A DNA stretch of 64,000 nt. Source: Paramacrobiotus metropolitanus. Its lineage: Eukaryota > Tardigrada > Eutardigrada > Parachela > Macrobiotidae. The notes beneath the pieces were generated by a model. It did not search any database and was not told where the DNA came from. It was given only the letters and a program-made list of their open reading frames with translations. This document shows positions 1 through 11,086 of the stretch, in pieces. The position numbers were made by a program, and so were the translations under genes. Position 1 is the stretch's first letter; each line of letters opens with the position of its first letter. The stretch covers positions 620,001 to 684,000 of the forward strand of contig NW_026570253.1 in the NCBI RefSeq assembly GCF_019649055.1, read 5' to 3'.

Positions 1-3000
1 ATGATGGCAACTTTTCGTTCGGCAATGCCGCGCGCCTTCACTTCTTCCAGCGCAGTCGTGACGACCTTTTCATACATTTTCGTAGTTGCTTCGAAATCAG
101 GATTAATAGGATCGGGATAACCTAATGCCGCCGCTCGATCGCGTTCCTTGAAAGTTAACACATCAGTAAAACAGAAAATAAGAAGACACTATGGTGTCTA
201 TAAGCTGCAAGACGAAACTGGTTGCACCTGTTTCATGTATGCTCCTCGAACAATTTTCGCACCGAAAAAGAAATCTTCCTTGCGACTGAGCTCAAGATGA
301 GTTATTATCATACGGTACGCATCCTGTAACAAAAATCGTTTTCTGAAGTCATGCAAGAAAATGCAGAAGCGCAAAATACCGGCAGAAATCCATAAAACTG
401 TGTTTTGAAACATTACCGATGGATTACCTTCAAGTAGCACTGATACGTGTTGAATATGTATGCTTTTTCCCGATTGTATCTTCTCATTAATTCAACCGTC
501 AAACGACTGATGGCCGGTTGGAAGTATGTTTGTTCTGCGTCGATCATCATCCGTACTTCCTTCGATATGGCATGCTGTACACACAAAGACAGTAATTATT
601 AATGAAAGTCTTCCAATATACCGTCCATAACAAACCTCAGTAATGATCTTTAATCGACGCATCATATTTCGGAACATCTCTTCGTCTTCAGGGGTAAATT
701 TGGAAATCAGGGATTTGAACTGTACTCCGCCCTTGATCGGCAACGGTACACGGAGCAACCGGTCAAACTGCTTAGCATTGTCAATAAGGTCACCCCACTC
801 GAACAGATCCACCACACTAATAAGAAAAGGTGATACCCAAAGAATTATTAAAGTATCAAGAAATTTACACAAACAGCTTTCGTATTTTGGTTCAAAAAAC
901 TAAACAAAATAAGTTTCAAGCAATGATCCATAATATTTTAAAACGGATAATAATATTATATGAAAAAAATGGCTCATAATGGATCAAAATGGATCATAAT
1001 ATTATTATCACATATTATGGATCATAATAAGTCATCCGTGTGATCATTCTGAAACCGCATAGCAAACCATTAGCAAACTCAAAAACAACGGAATCCACAT
1101 AAAAAATTAAAAACTACTTAACTATACAGTACAAATAGAATTACCCATCTTTGTTGGTGTCAATGTGAGATAACCAATCCACCACTTCCGGCTTATTCAG
1201 ATCGACCCCTTGATGCAACAAACGCTTCTTGAAATCTTCAACTTTAGTTTTCCTTAAAATAATATACTCTTCCAGGTCAGGGTATCCCAATATTTGATTA
1301 AAGTAGCGGCGAGATTCTACTAGAGCTGCCGATAACCGCATCTGTAAAAAAAACACCAAGTTAATTTACCGGGCATCGAAATTAAATGAACTGCTGCAAT
1401 TCTAACATATTTCAATTATGTAGTTATTACGGTACCAACCAGAGGAATCACAACTGTAAGCTTGTAAAAATTTACCACCTCCACATTCTCACCAAAAGCT
1501 CTGGTCGACCCAGAGCCGTTAATTTGATAGCCGCAAACCCGGTACTGTGGGTTGTGCCGGAAACGGCGTCGATGCACTTGAGAAATGTTGCCATGTTTTT
1601 CTCGCATTGTGCTTCGTTCTCATACAGATATGTGCGAGCGCTAATAACATCGCGGCGACGATCTCCGAACTGTTTGGAAGGAACGTACTGTTTTAGTGGC
1701 TGTGAAGACGAATCTGTAAACACAGGCGATATTAGCAGCAGTGGCACTTCACGCTGTTCCTCTCGTGAACGTACCCCCGGTAGATTTCTCCACTGCCGTC
1801 GGTACAATCCTACCAAACAAGTAGTTATTAAATGCAAAATAATATAACCCATGTATTCCACGCAAACTTGCGAAGAAATAACATTGCAATTTTGCCAAGC
1901 AAAGACAACAGCTCTCTCGACATGTAATTTTCAAAGGAGGCAAAAAAATCTAAGTACTTTTAATTAATAATGGACTAAAAAGGACTTTAAATTAATCTAA
2001 CACAAAGCTTCTTGTACTTCTTAATACTGCAGGAAATGCATATCAAGCGTAATCTGAATTAGGTACAGTATTTTAAATCTCACCACGCACTGGCTACCTT
2101 CCCCAAAGTCCTACAGTAACTGTTCCAGCAAACTGCCGGCAATCTCGCAACCTTCACACAACCATTTGCTGAAATGAGTGAGTATTCATCTCATTTACAC
2201 ACAGTATGTACTCGGACTAACGGAAGACGGATAACTTGAAAATCATGTGATCGTCAATGCAAAACAACCCCCCCCCGTTGAAAAGCGGCGTTAGCAAAAG
2301 GACATATTCATGCATTATAAAATTTTCTGTTTTAAACACCACTGAAATAAAAGACAGAAATATACAGAAACATATATGAACGCTAGCAACAGTAATGTCC
2401 TGTATTTCATAAGACCGAAAACGTACTGTACATATATACTGTCACTGTATATATAAAACCTGCATATTGTATATTGTATAAAACCTGGAAAATAAATCAA
2501 GCCAAGGTACTAACTAGTACTCGTATAGCTTGCAGAAGGCTACCCGATTATCAATCATCGACTGGTACGAACGATGATTCGATCGATAATAACTGATCAA
2601 ACTTCCGCACTAACGCGAAATTAACCGATTGCATGCAAAAAATCGTCCCTTTCTCAATTTCATATCTAAATAGCCGAAGTTGCACTGCTTTTCGAGGTGG
2701 ATGCTGCACGCTTCATCCAGCCTGATTACATAACGCACCCCACCATTCCAATCATACAAATCTTTATCAACAGCCGCGCCCTATCACAACTGTATTACGC
2801 TACGGAGACAAACAATATATACGTCATCACTGACTTCCTCCCGGATATTACAGTATTTCTCACAGTGAATAGGTGCACTCGTGTTTGATTACGCAACGCC
2901 CGTCTTTCCCGACCACTTCAGGACAATCATGCGGAAAAAAGGGGCGGTCTTACTTGAATTCCTGTTCCACAGCCGTCTCGGTTGGGACGTCTTCTTCCGC

Positions 3001-3948
3001 ACTGTAATCCAGAATGGATTTCACTCCAAACTGGCGCATCCTCTCCACTGCGGGTTTGATCTTCTCCGGATCTTCACCCGCCACGAAATGCCCGTAAAAT
3101 GTGGATTTCATGATTTTTTCGAAGAGGCGTTTGCCCAGAAATTTTTTCCCCAGTCGAATGAGCTATATGTGAGAAAAAACTCAACTCACCATCAGAGTAC
3201 AAAAAGTGTACTCAAAAACAGCTGGAAAATATTCGCTGCTAAACCATAGCCACAGTCCACAGATATGTAGAATTACTGGATATGTATGCAACTGTTGCAT
3301 TTCAGAAAAAATAAATCGAAAATTACTATTAGAAACTGAAGCCAGATTAATTAACAATTACTATTGATACCAACATAGCTTGTTGAATTTGTAAATTTCT
3401 TTAAAACAAACAGTTACATTACTAACAAAATCATTCACAAAACGGTATGGAAAATAAATAAGTAAACAAAAAATTGTCAAGACAGAAAGGGGGAAGCAAT
3501 CAAGAAATAATTTAAACGATTACTGAGCGGAAAAAAATCAAAACAAATTAGCGAAGCTATCGAAACACCCGTTTACTGAATTTATTCGTCGAACCTTGGG
3601 ATTATTATCCACCAGCCAGGTGATGCGGCACAAATTCAGCACAAACAACGCCCGAATGATTTCTCCCGTGGTCTTACTCTTGTAACACTGCTGATAGTTC
3701 TCAAACGTCAGATCAATGGGATCCCGACTAGGCGGCGACGGGTACGTCGGAGTCCAGTGGGGATCGGCACGTTTGGCCAGAATATCAGGGCTGACATTGT
3801 TGCTGTCCTTATCCTGCACCAGCATACCCGCACTGACAATCTTCCCCGAGGCATCCTTGGGCAGATCCTTGATCTTGGGAGCGATACGCGACGAGAAGCA
3901 GACGCGCTGCAGGTGTTGCGCCTGCAGACAGCGTACGCGAAATAGCAT
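1..3948 (-). CDS. PRODH: Proline dehydrogenase, mitochondrial (3' end outside window)
   Basis: FAD enzyme of the mitochondrial inner membrane that oxidises proline to pyrroline-5-carboxylate. Exons read on the minus strand: 3595-3948, 2954-3162, 1775-1809, 1493-1713, 1145-1341, 636-816, 428-574, 228-323 and 1-146, giving about 528 codons before the edge; all phases agree. Family signatures seen: [11 protein letters not shown] (exon 2), [10 protein letters not shown] and KLTALGRP (exon 4), EEEMFRNM-like [12 protein letters not shown] (exon 6), [15 protein letters not shown] (exon 7), [12 protein letters not shown] (exon 8) and GYPDPINP (exon 9). The N-terminus from the ATG at 3948 is Arg-rich and fits a mitochondrial presequence. 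An EF-hand loop (DTNKDGVVDLFE) is split by the intron between exons 5 and 6, as in the EF-hand-bearing animal PRODHs I recall. Two exon calls are less certain: the 35-nt exon and the weak donor at 3594 (GTTCGA). The remaining C-terminal third should lie left of the window. Confidence 0.93.
908..1032. repeat. AT-rich foldback repeat in a PRODH intron
   Basis: Inverted repeat with perfect 14-bp arms: ATGATCCATAATAT at 923-936 and its reverse complement at 1012-1025. Between the arms lie further partial copies of GGATCATAAT. A 7-bp direct repeat, AATAAGT, flanks it at 908-914 and 1026-1032 and may be a target-site duplication. It sits in the intron between PRODH exons 1145-1341 and 636-816. It could be a small MITE or simply an AT-rich hairpin. 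Confidence 0.45.
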
Positions 3949-5155
3949 GGTTGTAGTTAACGCTTTCTGACGGAGAGGAAAATCACAACAGCCTGCGGTC
4001 CGATTTCTGTCCGGATGATTAATGGGTTCGACGTTTTTTCCACCGTAAAAAAGTCAACAACACGTTCTCGAATCAAATTTTGATGGCACGCGAATATTAT
4101 ATACGCACTACTCTCTCAATACGTATGGGGCTGACTCGAACCTGCCAGCGTTCTTTTCTCAAGCTACATAGAATACGGCTAAAAATACACAGTAAAAAAG
4201 CTATAAAAAGATAACGTGTCGTTGCTTTAACAGACGTCATTACGCAATAGGAACCGACTTTCGCTGTGACTCACCGTAGCCACGCCGTGTTTTTCGTCCA
4301 ATCAGGAAATGGGCGGCTGCGCAGTACAAGTCGGGCCGCCAAAATACAATAAAACTGTGCGAGCATTTATGATTTATCACAAAATTTAATTAATAATACT
4401 ACAGTGTCATCACTTTCATGCTGCATACTGTCAGGTTGATCTGTTTACTTCTTTTGAATTTTTTCAAGCGTCCTAAAACGCCTAAATTCAGATTAAAAGC
4501 AAGAAACGATTTACATCTGCACGTTGACGTTTATTATGAGAACTGATACTTGTGCCTAATTTCAGCCTAAAAATATGGAGAAAATAAAAATCCGATGTTT
4601 TGGATCAGGTGTTATTTCCACTCCCGAGTGCCAAAATGTGTAATTTGACTAATTTCACGTTACTTAACTAGTTTGTTAATTTAATAATACTTCAATAACA
4701 AAGCGTCCATAGACCTCTTATTGGTTACATAATTTCTCGAAAATGTGTATTCTGCTGCTTCATAGGCGACTGTTCGTTGAGACCTACGCGGCTGCGCCCG
4801 CGGTACCTCACTAAATGCAATACGAAATGCAAATCGACAAGTAAACACAGCGACTTTTTGAAACATTTAAATAACATAGCCAAAGCTGACAAGCAAATCG
4901 TTGCAAAAATCCAGACATCAAAACGCAAAGCCGCCAAAATTGACGGCCTACGGCTACCGAGGTCACGTACCAAACCGATAAGCAAACCAGCAGCGAAGAA
5001 GCGGTTGCACATATACAGTGTAATTTTAAAGCCAAATTTAAGAGCATTAAAACAGTAAGCTTTAAAACCTCTACAACTTAAATTAGCTCTCCACTGAAAA
5101 CTGTCAAACGAGAATACAAAAATATACACAAAACCCTTTGTGCAAGCAATACAAC
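3949..5155. promoter_or_regulatory. PRODH upstream region with CCAAT and GC boxes
   Basis: About 1.2 kb between the PRODH start and the end of the zinc-finger gene. It holds TGACTCA (AP-1-like) at 4267-4273, CCAAT at 4298-4302 and GGGCGG at 4311-4316. This cluster lies 320-370 bases upstream of the PRODH ATG and could serve as its promoter, or as a promoter for the basic reading frame at 4766-5058. Motif matches only; no transcription start can be seen. Confidence 0.3.
4766..5058 (+). CDS. Possible exon of a small Lys/Arg-rich protein
   Basis: An open frame of about 97 codons follows a good-looking acceptor (TGCTGCTTCATAG just before 4766) and ends at TAA 5056-5058. It has no ATG of its own, so if real it is a terminal exon. 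The peptide is strongly basic (for example KIQTSKRKAAK and KPAAKKR) with no family I recognise. No convincing upstream exon was found, and the opposite strand is also open over much of the span. This may be chance. Confidence 0.2.
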
Positions 5156-8100
5156 TTAATCACCGCCGACGCCTCGGGTGGGCCGCTTGTTGTCCACAAC
5201 GATACCCTCGTCGATTTCCTCGGATTTTCGTTTCGATCCACCGGACGCAGTTGACAGTCGGTCATCACTCTCCGAGTGCCCTGTTTTTCTTCGGGGCCGG
5301 GTGTATTGTCCAGCCTGACGATTGTGGCTCAGAATGTGCTGCCGCAGATACGAGGAGGCAATCTGATGGTGACATTCGGGACCTGTCGCACACACGTGTT
5401 CAATACATAACTGGATAACGACTCATGGCAATAAGGGCACACACAATTTACAATTCCCAACCATCATTACAAGTAAATAAACTTTGTGAATTTTTACGTA
5501 CGCAGGCAAAAAAAAGAAATCTTATAACAATTACTTGTTGTAATCTGTTTTAATTAAATGAATACTGAAATAGTTACAAGTTGGAGCCACCATGTACTGT
5601 ACTTGTACAGCACTCCTGCTGCTCTTCGTTTATGAAGTGCCCGCAAAAAGCGAGTGCACTTTTCTAGCAAGTACCGGTAGTGGTAGCGATTTGCGAAGTT
5701 GTAAATATTTGAACTAACAAAATGAATTCACAAAATACTTAACTTCCCCTAAAACACACAAAACACAAAAAAACACAAACTTAAACTATAAACACACGTA
5801 CATTCCTCCTTGACAACATCAACTCCGCATGTCAACTCGTGATATTGCATGGCAGTTGTAGAATTCATAACCTTTCCGCATGTCGGAATTTGGCAGCGTA
5901 GTTTTAGTTTCTTCTTCATGACCATATTCCATCGCTGCAAGTTAAGAACATCATTTATTTCCCCGCAGAACCACTTTTACTAAAATTTCTGTCAGCTAAA
6001 TAACAACAAAAAACCCAAGGTGCAGACTGTAAATCAGCAGAACTGAGAAGCCGACATACCACTCGCTTTTCTTCGATCTCAAAGCGATCCTGTTCCGCCA
6101 TAAGCAATCCATTGTGGGTTCTATCAAAATGTTCACGCCCGGCCGGCTTTAGATTGCAGCGCCTGCATATCGCCGGCTCTTCGTTCTCACCCACGACGGC
6201 GCTCATCACACTGACTGACGTTATGTCCTTTTCCACACTGGGGCGCGCTACCATTTTCATCTCTGACTTTAATACATTCGGCCGACTGTTTAGGCGATTC
6301 TGAGTTCTGGTACGCTTTCCTTTCGACTGCAGTTCCGCCCGTTTAACGGTCGTTCTCAGGATTCGAGTGGGTCCATTGCGCTCCACTGTAGGCGCCACTG
6401 TCCGCGATCGTCCAACCGTAACGCGTTTGAACGCCACCGGTATACCCACTCTTCTTGAGTTGGCAAACTTGTCCGGAATGCTAATTATGGGGCCTTCCTT
6501 CAAAACACAAGAATTGTGGATTTCTGAAGTTGTCTAAAATTTTTTACTGATACGAATACGAAGCAAAAACTTCAACCAATCCGATTTGACTATTTACCAC
6601 CGAAGGATCCGTGTACACACTGATAGATGCAGATTTCCCGCTTCCCGGCTGATTAATCAGGACCAACCCCACCGCCTGCTCCGCTAACGACGGCGGCGAA
6701 TCCACAGATGAAATCTGATCCCAGTCACTGTCACCGAAAGACACCATCGAGTCGCCGGGATTGGATGAGCTCTGACTGGACAGATCCGTCAGCGGTTCCA
6801 CCAGAACATCACCGGATGTGCCTAAACATGTAGCACACTCAGGAGACCAGAAAAAATACGTGAGAACACAAGAATAAAAAGAAACTCAAGAACAGATAAG
6901 GCAGTTTTACCGTCATCCCACACAATCTTTCCACTTCGCCTGACTGTGGGAAACTCGTCCCTAATCTTAACGCGATATTTCATTCCACTGGTATTGCGCA
7001 TCACTCCGCTGTGCGTCCATATCTCTTCCTGCCGATCTTGACTAGATGTGCTCTGTGCGTCTGTCGATGCCTGTGAGGCGCTGATACAGGACGTTTCCTC
7101 CTGACACGACGAGACTTGTGACGAAAGACCTTCATGATCACACACCTCCAGAGTAGAACTAACTGACGGATCCATAATACTGGCGAGGAGAATCTCCTTC
7201 GATAGAATATACCACGCTTCGTGGTCAGCACCGCTCAGCAGTTCGGCAACCGATGCCAAGCAGGCCAAAGCGGATGTGTCCAGCTTGGCATCCACCGCAG
7301 CAGCGTTCCCGAATTGACTGTCGAAAGAGAAATCCAGCGCTTTCTCCTCATTCGTATTCAGGTTATTCTGAACGCCACCGTCATCCTTATCCAGAGTGGG
7401 CTCAAAGTGCACGGACTTCAAGCTGTGCTCTTGTCCCACAACTGTTTCTGCAAAAACAACATGATTTCAAGATGATCAGTGTAGTTCGTTATTGTGTAAC
7501 AGCTTTTTCACTACTGACTTGTACGTACTTGCATGCTTCGTATGATCATTACTTACCATTGTAACGCAGAATACAGTTTCTCACCGTTTCACTAATCAAA
7601 CAGTTAATAAAATATTAGTACTCGATTTAAGAATTACACTGGAAAAATTTCATTACAAAAAGAGTAAAAGTCAACTCATCGTTCGTAACGATATTCCAAA
7701 TGTATGAAATCGATCTTTTTTTGTTAATAGAGTTGCAAAACTGGAATGTAAGTGCATCGATGATACTGATAGTGCTGCACTGCTGCATGTAGTTTTACAA
7801 ACCAGAAACACAACCACGAAATACATTTTCAAATTCACGCTACTGTCGCTGTCAATAATTCTACGACCAATACAAATCCAGTATTCCTTTTTTTGAGTCA
7901 TTCACGCGGCAAGGTTATCCTCAGCCTGCTTCTTTCTACTGCGACCGCATTACGACACACCAGCTAAATTGAGTAAAGTCAATACTCGTAGAAATGACAG
8001 TCGGCAGGAATGATGAAATCATAATAATTAGTGATAAAAGCGGGAAAAAGTCAGGATGCCCCGAAAGTGCAAACATACCGTTTCCGACACTGTTATTTTC

Positions 8101-8298
8101 TGCCGTTTCCTTTTCTATCACTGCCACCAGTTCATCCGTTTTCCCAGCGGTATCGCTATTAAGCAGCTCTTGGCCATCTAAATCTGGCGCCTTGGAAATC
8201 TGCTCCTCTGAGCTGTCTTTTTCCTCCAAATTTTCCAATTCTTCTGCGCTAATGCTGTCCCTGAACGCGTCTTCTCCAAGGTGCTCTTTCTGATCCAT
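5156..8298 (-). CDS. Zinc-finger protein with long disordered N-terminal part
   Basis: Proposed exons on the minus strand: 8079-8298, 6911-7447, 6598-6821, 6060-6533, 5802-5934 and 5156-5421, about 617 codons in consistent phase. The first three exons are acidic and Ser/Gln-rich, with no domain I know. Exon 4 is basic and ends with CRRCNLKPAGREHFDRTH (C-x2-C...H-x3-H-like). Exon 5 has C-x4-C-x12-H-x4-C (CQIPTC...HELTC). The last exon has C-x5-C-x12-H-x3-H (ending HILSH) followed by a basic Ser-rich tail. Three separated fingers suggest a nucleic-acid-binding nuclear protein. I cannot assign an orthologue; ZNF512-like proteins are a loose thought. The donor at 5801, the acceptor before 5421 and the donor at 6597 are the weakest junctions. 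The alternative to the 6597 donor is an in-frame stop at 6544. It is transcribed away from the TFIIA-like gene. Confidence 0.6.
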
Positions 8299-9010
8299 AA
8301 CTGCTTCACGGCACCTGAACAACTGAAACCAAAGAGAAATCAAACAGCAGAAAATAATAACCGCCTGTATGCAGTATTAAAAAATCCAACGAAGATGGTG
8401 ATACATTCTGTGCGGGAAAATGTCCAGTTGTGTGCTGACGGTAGTTTGTCAAAAAATCGATGTTTTGGCATCATGTGGCTGGGCTTACCTGTTGTCAGCT
8501 TAACTACTGTTTCTTGGGAATAGTAGTGACGAAAAAAAAAACAGATTTTTATGAAACGAAAAAAACGGGTTATCAAATGCAGACCATCCTGAAAAAATAA
8601 TACCACAGAAACGTCAGAACAGCCCAAAAGTACACGAGAAAAACAATTTAATGCAATCAGCAAAATAGGTTAGGTAATTTTGCTGATGAAAAATTTTGCT
8701 CTGGCAAAAATTTTTTCCTGCTACATTTACGATCGCCCTAGAGGATTGGCTGGTACGGATGCACGTGATCAAATGGCCATACCCCTTTTTCGTTTTGACT
8801 TGGCCGTGTTTCGCGTTTCTTCTGCAGTTTTGCTTGGAAAGTTTGAGATGTAGTATTGTAGTTATTTGTAATTTGCTTAAAAATTCTGCCGCGAACGATT
8901 GTTTTCTTTTATATTGGATAGGACCGCTTGGTTTGAATACTTTACTGTTTGTAACATAATCTGTTGAATCTGGAACTTCGAAAATTTCGATAGTGATTCA
9001 CGGTGGAAAG
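8299..9010. promoter_or_regulatory. Divergent promoter region, zinc-finger gene / TFIIA-like gene
   Basis: Seven hundred bases separate the two start codons, which face away from each other. There is an inverted CCAAT (ATTGG) near 8743 and an E-box CACGTG at 8762-8767. The left half is AT-rich and may contain 5' untranslated sequence of the minus-strand gene. Inference from motifs and gene orientation only. Confidence 0.3.
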
Positions 9011-9798
9011 ATGGCGAACCGCGGACCGCCGACTTGGTTTAAAGAAACCGAGATGTTGTATTCATATGTTATCGACACCGTCATTCAGGAATGCAAAGGT
9101 AAGACCGTAAGTTCTTTTGAATTTCAGCATCCAGCGTTAGAGGTTTACGTAAGCAGTGGTTTGCAAACATTGTACAGTTTTTACAAGAGACGAAGGAATG
9201 TCGACTGTGTCACACTAGTCGACTAGATAAGTAGCACTAGAATGTTTGAATACGAGTACGTTTTTCTTTTTCGCTAAGGGATGTTTTGAAATTGTTAAGT
9301 GTTTGCAGTTTAATATTTATTTTCATCATATGAATCTTCATTATATTTCATATGAAAGGTGTTTATAGTTTTGCAGAAATGAGAAATATTCTCAATAGAC
9401 ACCAGATGAATGAAATAATATTGGTGACTATTGAAGGGATATTTTAAGCATTTGCAGTATTGTATTCACGTATTGACGTGCAGTTTTGTCTTGCAGAGGA
9501 CTTTTTGGACGAGGGCCTTTCCGAGGACGTAATTATGGATTTGAAAGCGATCTGGGAGCATCACATGGAAGAGAGCAAAGTGGTTCACAACTATCCACCA
9601 CCTGTATGCAAAACAGGTTCCAGCAACTCTGCCAACAGTGTTCCAGTGGCGTTGAGCGACGCCGCCAACGTGCAAAATCAGGAAGATAAGCGTCCTGATG
9701 ATGCCGAAGAGGATGAGCTGACATCCGCTGATGAGGAGCCGACTTCACGAAAGTGTCGACGCTCGATCGAGAAATGGTTGACATTAAAAAGAAAGTAG
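9011..9798 (+). CDS. GTF2A1-like: Truncated TFIIA alpha/beta-like protein
   Basis: The TFIIA large subunit joins TBP at promoters; its N-terminal helices form a four-helix bundle with TFIIA-gamma and its C-terminal part forms the TBP-contacting beta-barrel. Exons 9011-9098 and 9497-9798 (donor GGTAAGACC, acceptor TCTTGCAG, phase 1) give 129 residues. LYSYVIDTVIQECKEDF, GLSEDVIMDLKAIWEHHM and the following Ser/Val region match the N-terminal domain. An acidic stretch (DDAEEDELTSADEE) follows, like the acidic segment before the barrel. The last 15 residues (ending EKWLTLKRK) resemble the first barrel strand, then TAG at 9796-9798. A poly(A) signal AATAAA at 9817-9822 closes the gene just before Rab14 ends on the other strand. 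Human GTF2A1 is about 376 residues, so most of the linker and nearly all of the barrel are missing. It may be a paralog, an alpha-only subunit or a decaying copy. Confidence 0.75.
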
Positions 9799-9816
9799 CG
9801 TTAAATTACTCGTATA

Positions 9817-9822
9817 AATAAA
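9817..9822 (+). terminator. Poly(A) signal AATAAA of the TFIIA-like gene
   Basis: Exact AATAAA 19 bases after the stop codon. It leaves no room for a further C-terminal exon before the convergent Rab14 gene. Confidence 0.6.
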
Positions 9823-9852
9823 AACTCGCGCATCCCCTGAAATCCGCGCCAC

Positions 9853-11086
<1,234 letters not shown>

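Noticed and set aside
1386-1847. Plus-strand frame of 153 codons
   Set aside because: Antisense to the PRODH exon that encodes [10 protein letters not shown] and KLTALGRP.
4725-5129. Minus-strand open frame of 134 codons with hydrophobic character
   Set aside because: No ATG at its start, no splice support, and it overlaps the basic plus-strand frame; the composition looks like the shadow of a Lys-rich sequence.
9099-9496. Search for missing TFIIA barrel exons in or after this gene
   Set aside because: The intron has no frame resembling the barrel, and only 54 bases separate the stop from the convergent Rab14 stop.
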